Source: Mantis religiosa (taxonomy: Eukaryota > Arthropoda > Insecta > Mantodea > Mantidae). Taken from it: a stretch of DNA of 64,000 nucleotides. This document shows positions 44,001 through 55,506 of the stretch, in pieces. Under the pieces are notes generated by a model. That model was not told the DNA's origin. It searched no databases and was given only the letters and a program-made list of their open reading frames with translations. The stretch is taken from assembly GCA_030765055.1 (NCBI GenBank), contig CM060950.1, positions 457,809,778 to 457,873,777 on the forward strand, written 5' to 3'. How positions within the stretch are numbered: the stretch's first letter is position 1; the number at the start of each line of letters is the position of its first letter. Both the position numbers and the translations under genes were made by a program.

Positions 44001-44687
44001 TGCCATCTTCTATTTGCTCCTTTTATTTGCAAGTTAGCTCCTGGCTCTTTTATTGTCTGCACTGATTCTCTGAGTGCTCTTCTGGCCTTGCAACAGCACA
44101 CTGCCGCTCACACCCTCGTTTTAAAAATACAGGCCCAGATCTCGCAAATGCTCAGGCGCGGGTACAATTTTGTTTTTACTTGGACCCCAGGCCATGTGGG
44201 GATTTCCGGAAACGAGGAGGCGGACGCGGCTGCAAAGTCCGCTTCCCGTTTGCCCGGGAGTTTAACAACTACTGTGCCATACCAGGATGTGCAACGTTTC
44301 TTCCGTCGCCAATTCCTCTCTGCTTGGCAGCACTCCTGGACAGCTTTGGACGGCACACAACTCCGGGCAATAAAGGAGAGCGTACAACCCTGGCTAACTT
44401 CCTGCAGGAATAACCGGCGAGCCGAGGTGATACTCACCCGGCTGAGAATTGGACACACACGAGCAACTCATGGCCACCTATTAAGAGGGGAACCGGCCCC
44501 TGTGTGTGCTCCGTGTGCAGTACGCCTCACGGTGCGGCACGTACTGCTTGATTGCCCGCAGTACGCCAGAGTTCGCCAGTCAATAGGCTTGGGTGCTAAC
44601 TTGCCCAGTATTTTAGGGGACGACCCAGTGGCCGTGATTAAGGTACTGCGGTTTGTTACTCAAATCGGTTTTAATCAGCGAGTCTGA
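41004..44687 (+). pseudogene. LINE ORF2: endonuclease, RT, RNase H
   Basis: The first 596 codons are open. Endonuclease: IQSNVNGFRARAQDLQQL, CLRETHLHP (usual Q-E-T; Gln replaced by Arg), VGDLNAKHTLWGS and GSDHYPINIH. RT: SSPGPDDVHRQMLLHLP, TYRPICLTSVICKTFERMI, LQCGFRRHRSSVDNL, then VFLDLEKPYDTTW (Ala usual in place of Pro). An in-frame TAG at 42792-42794 ends this segment. The next frame has NGVPQGSILS and YVDDFAVYY, the catalytic box, and stops at about 43146. KFLGLYLDRQLNWEHH follows. An 11-G run at 43327-43337 shifts the frame. RNase H: VFTDGSQLGNATGCAFF, FSAELYAIFYLL, a shift near 44030, TDSLSALLALQQH and PGHVGISGNEEADAAAKSA. The C-terminal Cys/His region precedes the stop at 44687. Confidence 0.92.
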
Positions 44688-44870
44688 CTTGCATTTTTTA
44701 TTTATTACTTTTAGAGTTTTTAAAGTATGTCTTTAGATCGTTTTTAATGTCCTTTTAACAGCTGAGTGTTTTATTATTTTTACCTTTTTTAGCTAAATGT
44801 TTATAGCTTTTAGGATTTAGTATTGACTTCGGGCCCAAATGACCTTGTTGTCGACGGACCCTTAAACACC

Positions 44871-45120
44871 ACACACTCACTCACTCAACAATACCGAGAC
44901 GCTTCCAATGTGACGTGCAAATACAGCGCAGTTCAACACGGTGCTTCTTCGAACCTTTTCTTGTGCAGTTAAAATTCTAATAGTGTAGTGACAGTAGCAG
45001 TGCTCGTGATAAAATTGGCGTGTGCTGGTGAAGAGTTTAACTACGGAGGCACCCACAAAATTAAAAAAGGAAAAGTATCCCATTCTGATGAAAACCATAT
45101 TATATATCAGGTTATACGTT
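44871..45120. other. LINE tail to DDE fragment
   Basis: Starts with the CACTCACTCACTCAAC tail of the LINE. No other motif recognised. Confidence 0.4.
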
Positions 45121-45705
45121 CAGTAGACAAAAAAGCAGGAGAAAAATTACCGTACCCCGTGGAAAAGCAACAGTTGGGGCAGCAAAAGTGTAGGAAAGTC
45201 TGGGTGAACCATCATGAACATAACAAAGGATATCGAAAATGATTAAACTACCGGGGTTAGGATTACAACTTACGAGGAAAAATAGAAAATCACGCAAAAT
45301 CACATCTATTGATAAGTTTGATACGTGCATTGTGCGTAGAAGACTTTTGGAATATTATGAATATAAAAAGGAAATTTCTACTTTCAGAAAACTCCTGAAC
45401 TTGGCTAAAGAATAAATAAACTTTCAGAGTGGCAAAGAAACATTTAGAAAAATATTAGGAAAATGGGAATTTAGTGTAAGACATGCAAAAAAAACGACCT
45501 GTGTTAATGGAGAAACCACATATTGTTGCAAAACTTGCAGAGTACTTAAGAGTTATTAGTGTAAATGAAAAAGGGCCGCGTAAACCAGTAGTTTATAGAG
45601 ACGAGATTTGGGTGCATACTATACCGTCAAGAAGTGCTGGCAACACGAGGAAGTACCAGGTGTTTTGACTAATACTAGAGCTGGTCAGCAGATGAGTACT
45701 GTTTT
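45121..45705 (+). pseudogene. DDE transposase fragment, YxDETW family
   Basis: Plus-strand remnant in several frames. The N-terminal helix-turn-helix side: KKAGEKLPYPVEKQQLG, then TRKNRKSRKITSIDKFDTCI and VRRLLEYYEYKKEIS (45277-45385). A further helix follows: GKETFRKILGKWEF. From 45483, KKRPVLMEKPHIVAKLAEYL, then RKPVVYRDEIWVHT (family form V-Y-Y-L-D-E-T-W-V-H; the first catalytic aspartate is retained as RDE). After a shift, YTVKKCWQHEEVPGV to about 45700. The rest of the catalytic domain is missing. Same family as 26.5 kb and 61.6 kb. Confidence 0.7.
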
Positions 45706-48090
45706 AATTGTGCGACTGTACATTCCCATTATCGTCCTTCTCCTCGCTAACCCTCGCTCCGCGCGGTTCACCAAGCTTCATGAAGTAAACAAAACTGTGG
45801 CGCCCTCCTTCAAGTGCACTCATATCGTGGCCGACTAGTAGAAACAAGCTCCTACTCTCTATAGTAATAAAATATCTACCTCCAGCACACCATCAAGAAT
45901 TGGGCTACATACTACCCACAAAACCTAGGTAGTGCTGTTGTCCAGGGTAATACCCCTTCCATTGAGCATGCAACTGCACCATCTGCTCAGCACTGCCTAA
46001 TAATACGAAATATAAGAAGGATATGGGATAAAGCACAGTGAAAGAAAGACAAAATATGGAGTGACCACCAAGCGTTTGCCTGACTACGAAATTTTGGATA
46101 TTCCTAAATATGGCTTTAACGGTATTGATTAAAATACCTTATGCTTTAGATATTTCAGTAACAAAAGGAATGTACATATCGAATTTTCTCGGAATATCCT
46201 AAAAGGCCCTCTTCATTCTGAAAGACTTTTGGATAGTTGCCAAATCGTAAGATATAGACAAAATGGTATAATACATAAAGATGCAGTTCCCGTTAAAGCA
46301 CACAATGTTGGCAAACACATGTGAAATGGACCATTTCGGATACTCTCCTTATTAACTGTCTGAATATTGCAACACTTATATTTATCTCAAATGAGAATTC
46401 ATTCAGTTTTACTTCTCTGCATTCATGTACACAGTACATAGAGAAAAGTATATATATAATTAAAAACCTGATAAATAGCATATTTAGTGTTTCATTTCTG
46501 TGTCTTCAAGGGACAGGATAAGAAGAGCTTCAAGAAAATTTTCCACTATACAATTCTTTACAAAAAATACTTCTCAAAATGTTTAATTTTATCAAAATGG
46601 CTCTAACGATTTCGATTAAAATACCATATGTTTAAGTTATTCCCATCAGATATGAAGAAGACACCTTAAATAATCTGGGCATTTCCGTCCAACAACACTT
46701 CACTACTACTGGACCTTTTATAAGAGGTAAAGCATAAGAAATTTATTACCAATCATTAGAGGTAAATATCCTTACAACTTATATATACCTTACATAAAAT
46801 ACGTATTCTGCGTGAAACATTTCGGGAATATTTCTTGTTAGTTATTAGATGTCATGTCTCTCATGTGTCATTCAATTTTTTGATCTCTTGCCCCCTAAAC
46901 GACTGTACGGTATAAGATTATACGGTTCGACTAGCAGTACATAAGCTTAGGATCCGAGTAGTGGTTTTCGAATGAAAGTTTCGATTCGTATCTGATTTGG
47001 CCCATCACTTCTTCACACTGCCATATGGTTGCAAGGCGTTGAATGTTTACAGAAATGAGAACCTTTTATACTCTGCGGTCGTTGTTGTCAAGACAGTCAC
47101 AAGATGTTAATATTATGAATTAAAAATATGCAGAAAAGTGTTAAATATAAAAACTTGCTCCATCCACCCGTCATATGAAGTATTATTCAGTTTTTACCAG
47201 TTGTTAACAGTTTACCATTTTTATGTTTGAAAATTTGACACGCACCTTCCCCTGCCATTAAAACTCAAACACCAATTGACTAAATCACAAGATTTGGCCT
47301 CAACTTAGGCATAGCGTGTTATGAATTAGTGTTGGCCTATATTTCCTGTGTTACACAGACTATTTATTCGGTACTTAGCACTAGGAGAATTCATTGCGCC
47401 ATTTTTATATGCAAGAGATCGGTGTTCTGTATACAACTGAAGATACTCTCAGCGTTAGCGCAATAGCAGACTGTAACATTGTTAACATTTACCATTAACA
47501 GCGAGTTCTTTTGATAACCGTAATAAAATGTGCACTCCTATACCTTTCCTACACTAATATCTAATGATAAAATATATTTATAAAGGAACTATTTACATTG
47601 ATGTGACAAGCAGGAGCACGTGCTTTTGTTAAAATCAGTGGGAACTCTGGTTTGGAATGGACAGTAGGTTGTGTTGTGTAAGACCGCGTTTTATATCTGC
47701 TAAAACTAGACTACTTTAACAATTGGAGGAGATGCTGGCACGATGAATTTTATGTTGAAGCATGCCCGTCCGTCCGTCGTTGCTGGCAGGCTGAGTTTGT
47801 CCAAACTCTATAGGGTTTCGGCCGCAGATAGGAATCTTTAGAATGGTTATTTTGTAGGGTGACTTTAGAGTTTTAGGTTGGGGGTGAGAAGGAGAGTGCT
47901 TGTTGCCCCTCGAAACTATTGCATGTAGAACACGGTACACCTTACAGCTTTGTGTACTTAGGATAAAGCATTCTGATTAATTAATTTAGAGGACAGCACT
48001 CTCTGAATGGGAATATTACGAAGTTCAGCTTTTGCTGATGTTAAAGGATGCTCCAGTGTTATCTCGGGTACCTACATACTCGATGTATTT
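45706..48090. other. AT-rich spacer with one direct repeat
   Basis: No domain recognised over 2.4 kb. A 34-35-bp motif, ATGGCTTTAACGGTATTGAT and onwards at 46109, recurs in diverged form at 46597 (ATGGCTCTAACGATTTCGAT), 488 bp apart. Frames such as 46293-46481 (minus) and 47716-47940 (minus) carry no motif. Confidence 0.45.
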
Positions 48091-48556
48091 GAAACATGTA
48101 GCGTTGTTGTTGTTGTAATTTACGTCCTCCAACGTTAAGTCATATCGGACGATGAATGAAATGGGTGAAATGATGCTCAAATGAGCCCGGGGTCCATGGA
48201 GCTTAGAGTTATCTGACATTTACCCCGGAAAAAACCTTATCCAGGTATTACCGTGCTACTCAAAAGGTTACCCTGGCTTTATCTTTGTTAATAGAAACTC
48301 TCAGATAATATTGGCTGAAGTGATGCGTTCATTGGTGCTTAGCAAACATCTGAGAAGCGCGCAAGTACCCCTCTCACTCTTTCGACAATAATCAGTGCGT
48401 TATCTGAGATGTTTGTGTGAACAAAGATAAAGCCAGGGTAACCTTTTGAGCAGCACGATAATAACTCACCCTGACCGAGATTCGAACTCGGGACCTCTTG
48501 AACGTGAGGCAGACACGCTACCATCTACGCTACCGAGGTGGGCGAAACATGTAGCG
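48091..48556 (-). mobile_element. Main SINE copy C, split by a foldback transposon
   Basis: Outer target duplication of 13 perfect bases GAAACATGTAGCG (48091-48103 and 48544-48556). The SINE reads on the minus strand from 48543 (CGAGGTGGGC side) to a (AAC)n-type tail at about 48104-48116. It is interrupted at its CCAGG|TAACTCACC motif: 48247 and 48464 are the two sides. Between them is the 214-bp element listed at 48248-48461. Both SINE halves otherwise line up with copies B and F. Confidence 0.92.
48248..48461. mobile_element. 214-bp inverted-repeat transposon inside SINE C
   Basis: Both ends read TTA(C/T)CGTGCT(A/G)CTC followed by AAAAGGTTACCCTGGCTTTA and TCTTTGTT. The inverted match runs about 60 bp with few differences and continues to TCTCAGATAA. 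It is bounded by TA on each side (48246-48247 and 48462-48463), the target duplication of Tc1/mariner-type elements. Far too short to code, so a miniature inverted-repeat element moved by another transposase. Confidence 0.85.
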
Positions 48557-50341
48557 CAGAAAGACTTTTGTAAATGCTTTGATGCATATAATACAGTGAA
48601 ACGTTTCTGCGGCCCCTTGTTCCTATCCTCAAAATGCTTATGCTTATGTATTGTACTTAAATACACAAAGTAGATCAATTGGTAATAACATTAAATCAGA
48701 CTCTTGCTCGTTTTATGCCATTGCTGTTGAAAAGAAAAGAAAAAGTAATTGAGAAGCTATCCTGTATTTATATTGAGTTTACATGAATAATTTCGATTGT
48801 GATCTTTTTTTAAAAAAAAAATAGCAAGCATTTTCGAATTAGTTTGAGCCAGCAGCACAATTGAAAGAATGTAATTATTTTGTATACACCTATTTCTCTA
48901 GCTTTCTCAGTTATACAAAACTGGAAGGTAATAAAAACAGTTCATGGACTATTTATGGAATGATATCCATTTCAAGATAAACAATTTACTCGACAAATTA
49001 TACAACATGTCACATTTCATTCAAAATCGCTACAACAGTTTTCGTAAAATTAAAACTGAAATAATAAGTTTTCCTTGTAAAATGTTGCCTGAATAGGCGG
49101 AATGTCCTGAAAACCTTCGCCTTCAAACCTATAAGGTTACCTAACTAAAGAGCAGAATTCTGATATTTCAGTTCCTTCGCCTTTTAGTTAGTTCATAGAG
49201 AGACAGCCAGACGGAAATGAGCAAACAGATCAAACATGGGATACTATCTAATATAATAATATAATTACATATGATACGTAATCAGAAGGCTCTGCCGAGA
49301 TCATGTTATTGTTGTTGCATTGTTTAAAAGTATACGCTATATAATTCCCTGCTTATTTCTAATATCCATGAAAGGGTTTATTTATTGCTGCTTCTTTTGC
49401 ACAACATTTTTATCACTAACCAATCTCCACATTTAATTAAATAGCACTGAATAAAGTTGCAGTGACCTTCAAAATGTAAGATATATCTAAACATTGCAGC
49501 CGCATTGTGCAAACTACACGAATTTCGGAGCAATAGGTCTAAACATTGATAAAACCACGTGTTGAGAGGATTTCATTATAAAATTACCACTGTCCTTCGC
49601 ATATGCATGCCCCTTTCATTTGAAACGCAAAAATAAAAATTAGTTATTTTACACAAGGAATTGAACTCAACACTATTTCACTCCAGTGGAACAGTAGTTT
49701 CGAGTTATATTTAGAAAAGTAATGTAAAGTTTATAAATTTATTTAAAAAAATGATTATGTAAATCTATGTAATATTGTGACGTGGCATTAAATCGGCCAA
49801 TCACAAAATTAAGATATGAGTAACGATAGTTACGAAAAATCAATAATCGATATAGAGAAATGTTTTTGTAATGGTGAGTGAGATGGATAGTGGTGCAAGA
49901 TCAAGAACATTAACGTAATAGTTGGAACTGTTCAAAAATAATAAAGTAAGAATTTCTCGATATGTTGGAAGTGACTGGGAAAGGAAGTTCAAGTAAAATT
50001 TAATCCAAATAATACAACTAAATAGTTACAAAATTTGACTTTTCCGAAACTTTATCCCGAACCACGCCTGAAACAAGATTCTCATGACTCTTATTTAATC
50101 AAATACAATCATCAAAAAACAACTCAAAATACAACGAATTAACCCTGTTATATCTGGCTTCTCGACGTGGGTCTTCGAGAAGTCAACGTGCATCCCATCT
50201 CAAACATAGAAATCCCGCACCAAATTGCGCCCGAACGTGTGGCTGATTAAGATGGAGAGAAATTAACTACGAATAGTCGCAAATTCCTGTCCCACCAGTC
50301 ACTAAGTTATCAATGCAAGTGATATCTTGTAACCCCATAAG
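48557..50341. other. AT-rich spacer
   Basis: No motif recognised in this 1.8 kb. Confidence 0.45.
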
Positions 50342-50649
50342 TAGGGCCCGAATGCTGTTGACCTAAAATTTCTCTAAAAATGAGCTATAAAATGCCCTTA
50401 AAATATAAAATATGCACATAAAATTTAAAAGAAAAATGAGCTAACAAAAGTTAACTATTTTTTTCATCATCATAAATTAATAACTGTCACAGACGTGAAT
50501 ATATGGTTCGAATAACCACACTTTAAAATTAAATTTCTCAGTAAATAATGCAATTATTGCTACTAAATAATAAATAAATTCAAAATTCACATCAGGTCAT
50601 TTTAAATTTAATAAACTATGAAAAAATAAGCTACTGTACCCATTAGCAA

Positions 50650-51980
50650 AAACATACCTTAGCGTTGCAGTACACCACCATGGTCATCTTCAAGTTATCA
50701 GAAATAACTGAACGGCGGTTGTCAGCTAAAACTGCTTTATACTTTGAGAAACTTCTTTCCACTTCCACAGACGTTATAGGTGCATATTTAAAAACACTAT
50801 GTTACTGCATTTTAATCCTGTTCAAACATATCAATTCTGAAGTTCCTGCTGACAAGATATCGGGAATCTGACAGACTGCTTGGTATCCTTTATTTTTGTC
50901 CAACACAAATTTTAGTTTCTGTCTAATTTTTTCCCCAATCTCACCCTTTTACATTTTGTATCCTCCCTTGCGCAATCCTCGCTAACTCAATCGATTTATC
51001 CAATGGCATGCCACTTTCTTCAAGACGGGTTATGATATCCGTCAAAAATGTAAAGTTTGATTTAATGAAAGCTAATTTACGTTGGATGTAAGTATCAGGA
51101 AACAGAACCTGTGCGCTCTCAATTGCCTTAGAATCTACCCTATCTAAGCTATTCACCACTTCTCTCACTATTAGAAAATTGTCACACTGCTATAAACATA
51201 CGGTTAACCATGTACCTCAGCGTATTAAAATTGGTGCCAGGGGCAAAACTATATTATGAGTTTTTTTTAATACATATTTCGCGTTGGCGCTTTCAAAAAT
51301 ATTTTCTTTGCTGTGGGAATTAGTGCATCTACTTATGGAAATGTTGAACTGACCTGTTCCGCAATTCGATGAAAAGCATGGGCCAAACAAGTAACACGTA
51401 CAATCTTACTGTAAAATGATTTGATCGGTTTTTCCGCCTTTACCATGTAAGGCACTGCGTTGCCATGCTGTATTCCACTTGGCCACAATAAATACATAGA
51501 AAATCGAACAGTTTGCACATCTGACAGTGGTTAATAGCTTCCATAACCTCTGAGGTCAGAAGAAACATTTGTCCGGCACTAGTAACTTCTAGCGTACCTA
51601 TCACTACATTGGCTACACAACACCCCTCTGAATCGGTTGTCTCATCAATTGATACATACATTTTTCCCCATTCACACATTCACGTATTCGGTTTAATATG
51701 TCTTCATAACACGTTTGCAGGTAACTTTTACGCAAATTTGATTCATTTGGAATTGTATGACCGGTGTGACGTTCAAGAAAATCTCATAATTTGGAATTAA
51801 TTTTCTAAGCGGAATATTTGCACTAACAAATACTTCACATAATTCTTTATAAAAGGAAGATGACTTGTTACTGGACGTCAAAGTCGTTTCTTTTAACAGT
51901 AACTGAGACGCTTGTCATTTTTTCAAACTATGAAGAGCTCGCAAATGTTTTTCTGCGGATGCAATCCACACGTACTGCAT
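50650..51980 (-). pseudogene. hAT transposase relic
   Basis: Minus strand. Starting region: SSFYKELCEVFVSANIPLRK (51860-51805), then YVSIDETTDSEGCCVANVVI (51655-51596), FLLTSEVMEAINHCQMCKLF, AVPYMVKAEKPIKSFYSK, VTCLAHAFHRIAEQV (51400-51350), VNSLDRVDSKAIESAQVLF (51160-51105), NFTFLTDIITRLEESGMPLD, and at the end VERSFSKYKAVLADNRRS near 50765-50705, the hAT dimerisation motif. This is an arthropod hAT family whose protein includes the D-E-T-T-D and C-L-A-H-A-x-x-R landmarks. Several frameshifts; the zinc-finger N-terminus is only faintly recognisable. The fragment at 3190-3570 belongs to the same family. Confidence 0.85.
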
Positions 51981-52149
51981 GATGTAATCAGCGATTCCTG
52001 GAATTGATGCGTCATAAATTCACCAGCACTGTTAGGACGCTAACCTGTGTTAATTACATATTTACCACATTTACAAAGTTACTATTTCATACAAGATATA
52101 TAAATGAACTTTCAATCACAGATTATTTTAAAATGCCCCCTAAAAGCCC

Positions 52150-52206
52150 ATGGGTCAGGGTCAGGTCCGCCACGGGAATCGAACCCGAGCCTCCCGAATG
52201 CGGGCT
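52150..52206 (-). repeat. tRNA-like fragment
   Basis: Complement reads GCATTCGGGAGGCTCGGGTT then CGATTCCCGTGGCGGACC. A B-box (GGTTCGATTCC) is in the right setting, but an A-box half is not found. Looks like the 3' half of a tRNA or the head of another SINE, not a working tRNA gene. Confidence 0.45.
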
Positions 52207-52333
52207 AAAGATGAAAATGTTCTATAACTTTGTGAAAAAGAAAGAAAATGACCGGAAAATTCATTTAAATGTTAAAAATATCTCTATTATAAAAATGTGG
52301 AAAAATTCATTTTGATGACCTATAAAGACCATA

Positions 52334-52545
52334 GATATCTAACGCAGAGGTCACGAGTTTGAATCTCGGTCAGGGTGAGTTACCTGGATAAGGTTTTTCC
52401 GGGGTTTTCCCTTATCCTGAAAGTCGAATGTCGGGTAACTCTAAGCTCCATGGATCCCGGACGCATTGAGCATCACCCTTTTCATGCATGGTCCGATATA
52501 ACTAAATGTTGGAGGACGTAAATTAAAAAAAAAGGATATCTAACG
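52334..52545 (+). mobile_element. Main SINE copy D, 5' truncated, with TSD
   Basis: Perfect 11-bp target duplication GATATCTAACG (52334-52344 and 52535-52545). Between them the SINE starts inside the tRNA head (GAGGTCACGAGTTTGAATCT; the B-box is changed to GTTTGAATC), so its A-box half never arrived. The body is complete and ends GGAGGACGTAAATTAAAAAA. A 5'-truncated insertion is normal for LINE-driven reverse transcription. It lies inside the hAT element and is thus younger. Confidence 0.92.
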
Positions 52546-52635
52546 TATTTGTTCCAAAATGCACTTAATTTCCAATGAGCACCGTCTATGACTACTCAGA
52601 AAAAAATATAACTTTTCATAAAAATCCGGGCCCTA

Positions 52636-53208
52636 CCTATATCCTCTGACGTGACAGCGTTGTAACTATAGATAAAAAGCTTGAGACTCAAGTTACTGCT
52701 TAAAGAATCGTAAAGAACTAATTAAGGACTCAAATTACCTATACCCGTGTTGGCAAGTTCTGGCCCGCTTACGGGATTTTACGCCATTGATTACGCCTAC
52801 ATTACGTTTGAATACTCCATACTTCTACTTTTCTCGGATGAGAAGACCATGTTCGTTGGTTTTGTTTTGTTTTCTTCTTTAATACATTGGTCATGTATAA
52901 GGAATGACATGTCAAAGCCACCGTGTACCGACGTACTCTAAACATATGACGATATGATTATTGGTTAAGCTTACAATATTCTACTATTGACTTTATATCT
53001 CTAAGGAAACAATAAAGTAGATGTAAACAGAGCCACGTGACCGTTGATCGTAGGGCGCCTTCTTCACAATTTCCATTATGCTTTCACCGTGTAAACAGTC
53101 CCTTGAAAAAGTACTGATTTTGAGGTGTGGAGTCAGAGTTCGTTTTGCTAAAGCGCACAACAGGTGCGCTAATAACTAAAACAAAGTAATTTCTGATTGA
53201 AAACTGCT
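52636..53208. other. Spacer
   Basis: No motif recognised. Confidence 0.45.
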
Positions 53209-54125
53209 TTACTGATTTTCAAAATATTCCCCATGATGATCAATACGTCTTTGCATCCGTTTGAACTATTTGTCAACACATTTATTCCAGTCTTCTTGAG
53301 ACACCACCAAAACATGGTTTTTGAGGGCATCAACGCCTTCTTCTGCCAACGAAGGTCTTTGTCCACGAAATTTGTTCTTGATATTCGGGAACCTAAACAA
53401 GTCACTGGATGCCAAATCAGGAGTGAATGGCAGATGACCAATCAATTCGATTTTTTCGAGCCTTCAAATTCTGTTGCTAGACGAGACTTGTGTGCGCTCT
53501 TGATGAAGAACGATCCTATGGTTCTTGTTGGTTTCCTTACTTCACCGAAGACTTCCGGCAAACAAATGGTTGCGTACCATTCGGCGTTGACCGTTTTACG
53601 TTCCTCTAAATACACTGTTGCCAAATTGTCTGAAAAAGCAGATGACCATTTTCTTCGAAGTGTTTAGAACCCGAACAACCCATACAGTCGACTGCTGTTT
53701 ACGTTCCAGCAAATACACATAGATCCATGATCCGTCACCTAACAATCTTATATACGTCTTTTGAAGAGCCGCTAATTTCTTAAGTAGTTTTATACACCAA
53801 TCGTCAAGAGCATCAAAGTATTTGAGATTGCGTGAAATTATGTGGGATCCAAATAGAGCAATCCTTTTTACGGCTAAATAGTCATGAAATATTTTATATA
53901 TGCTGGTGGAACTAATGCCTAGGGTTGCCTCAATGTCACAATATATCACCTGACGATCTAGCTTTATTAGTTTTTGCACAGCATCAATTTATCTGGCACA
54001 ACTGATTTTGGACGACCTTTACGAACTTAATCATTCAGCGAACGGCGGCACGATTAACTTCATTATACCAGTGTTTCACAGTGACAAAGGATGGAGCTTC
54101 GTCGATGGAGCAATTGTCTTGATAA
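53209..54125 (-). pseudogene. mariner-like transposase relic
   Basis: Minus strand. From about 54110: DEAPSFVTVKHWYNEVN, then RQVIYCDIEATLGISSTSIY (53955-53895), KIFHDYLAVKRIALFGSHI (normally C-S-R-W-I-P-H; replaced), DDWCIKLLKKLAALQKTYIR and GDGSWIYVYLLERKQQSTVW. In the last, the family G-D-E-S-W-I motif has lost its glutamate but keeps the catalytic aspartate. In further frames: TVYLEERKTVNAEWYATICL, PEVFGEVRKPTRT, and RIDHHGEYFENQ with the stop at 53209. The middle (second Asp, Q-D-N-A) is eroded. It belongs to a different mariner subfamily from 36.98-38.23 kb. Its transposon ends were not found. Confidence 0.85.
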
Positions 54126-54202
54126 TCCACGACGGATGTTGTAATACGCCGCTTATCTCCTACTGATTCCCATATTCCCTTGTGCCTACAAGAAAATCAG
54201 GG

Positions 54203-54430
54203 CTGACCCGTAGCTCAGTCGATAGAGCACCTGCCTGCTATACAAGGTGTCCCGGGTTCGATTACGGGGGGTGGTGATTTTTCTCCAACCAAGATGATTT
54301 CTCATCTTGCACAGAGTCTGGAAGTATGAATGAAAGTGTGAATGTGTGTGAGATCTAACAATTAAAATACAAAGTACAAGCAACCCAGCGTATATGAGTT
54401 AACATCAGAGACTGCCGCCAATATCAACAT
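54203..54430 (+). mobile_element. Third SINE family, tRNA-headed
   Basis: Starts GCTGACCCGTAGCTCAGTCG (A-box TAGCTCAGTCG), then B-box GGTTCGATTAC at about 54254-54264, followed by a body GTGGTGATTTTTCTCCAACC. If folded as a tRNA, the T-stem would pair badly (the base after the T-loop is A instead of C, and the acceptor ends do not match), so it is not a tRNA gene. It has no similarity to the other two SINE bodies. No target duplication found; the right limit is approximate. Confidence 0.6.
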
Positions 54431-55235
54431 TACATTTAAGTGGGAATAAAAGGAAAAGGAAAAAAAAATATTAGGAATAGAGTTATGTTTATTTCGACTA
54501 AGCTAAAGCAAATAGATGAGTATACATTTGTAAGAATATTTAGCACAAAATGTAGGGGAAGTAATGCTAGTACAACACATCAGATTTTGTTATGTTAGCA
54601 CTCCTGTCTACACTTGATATCCAATTTGTTAAGCATATCCTGCTCAAGTAGTTGTTTACAGCTTAAGTATAAAGGAAGTGAAGCTAAACCTTCTTACATG
54701 AGTGTTTTTGGAAACTTTTGGTATCCTGAGACTACGGTGTATAATTATATAGAAGTTATATTTAAGGCTATTCATAGGTGTTGACCGGTTCCCTTATACT
54801 CTTATCTGCATTATTTGATAATAAACAATTATGCAAACAAATATAAAACATGGAATAAGGGTTTAATTTTTTTTACTCTGGACAGTGTAGCAACCATTTA
54901 TATCCTGTAGGGTAACAACACCTACCATTTTTTTCAACAATGTCAATAGTTACTTTTCAAATTTAAACATTTGAAAACTTTAATTGATGCTGTTACAGAA
55001 ACAGAAGAAGCAATTCAAATGGTATAAAAACGTTCTTCAGATGTTCTTGTATGCAGTTAATTTATTGTCTGCCTTTGTCCACATCTGCCCTGTCTCTTTG
55101 ACACTTGCAAAAGCATTCAAAGCAGTACAAATGCAGCCCATAGGTGAAGAATGCGCATTACAATAGTGATTACGCATTGTCCTGTATTATTTTTTCTTCT
55201 CCTCAATATCTGGCATTTGTGTCATTAGAATTTCC
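54431..55235. other. AT-rich spacer
   Basis: Nothing recognised. A frame at 54984-55166 (KWYKNVLQMFLYAVNLLSAF) faintly recalls the piggyBac C-terminal helix but is too short to call. Confidence 0.4.
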
Positions 55236-55506
55236 TTTGATATATTCTTAGCCCCGCCTCGATAGCGTAGATGGTGGCATGTCTGCCTAACGTTCAAGAG
55301 GTCCCGAGTTCGAATCTCGGCCTGGGTGAGTTACCTGGATAAGGTTTTCCCGGTGTTTTCCCTTATCCTTCAAGTCTAATATCGGGTAACTCTAGGCTTC
55401 ATAGACCCTGGACTCATTTGAGGATCATTTCACCCAATTCATTCACTGTCCGATATGACTTAACGTTGGAGGACGTAAATTACCACAAAAAATTTGATAT
55501 ATTCTT
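55236..55506 (+). mobile_element. Full-length main SINE, copy E, with TSD
   Basis: Perfect 14-bp target duplication TTTGATATATTCTT (55236-55249 and 55493-55506). Starts GCCCCGCCTCGATAGCGTAG, B-box GTTCGAATC, ends CGTTGGAGGACGTAAATTAC and a short A-rich tail. Confidence 0.95.

Larger units (their letters stand above)
38937..44870 (+). mobile_element. Near full-length I-like LINE with RNase H
   Basis: GC-rich unit of about 5.9 kb. It has a 5' untranslated region of about 0.87 kb, ORF1 (39813-40994), a 9-base gap, ORF2 (41004-44687), and a 3' end with GACCTTGTTGTCGACGGACC and CACACACTCACTCACTCAAC near 44840-44886. ORF2 has endonuclease, reverse transcriptase and RNase H, which points to the I superfamily (I, Nimb or Loa) rather than R1 or Jockey. 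ORF1 is intact and ORF2 has only a few lesions, so this is one of the youngest elements here. The exact ends and target duplication were not resolved. Confidence 0.85.
50342..52635 (-). mobile_element. hAT transposon with both ends
   Basis: Left end TAGGGCCCGAATG (50342) and the complement of the right end TAGGGCCCGGATTTT (52635) match over the first nine bases. Flanking 8-mers CCCATAAG and CCTATATC agree at five of eight positions, a possible decayed 8-bp duplication as hAT elements make. Contains a minus-strand transposase relic (50650-51980) and a later SINE (52334-52545). Confidence 0.75.

Noticed and set aside
52150..52206. Possible tRNA gene on the minus strand
   Set aside because: Only the T-arm half is recognisable.
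54203..54280. Possible tRNA gene
   Set aside because: A- and B-boxes are present, but the T-stem and acceptor stem do not pair and the sequence runs on into a SINE-like body.
54984..55166. piggyBac C-terminal helix
   Set aside because: KWYKNVLQMFLYAVNL is suggestive, but no other motif lies near it.
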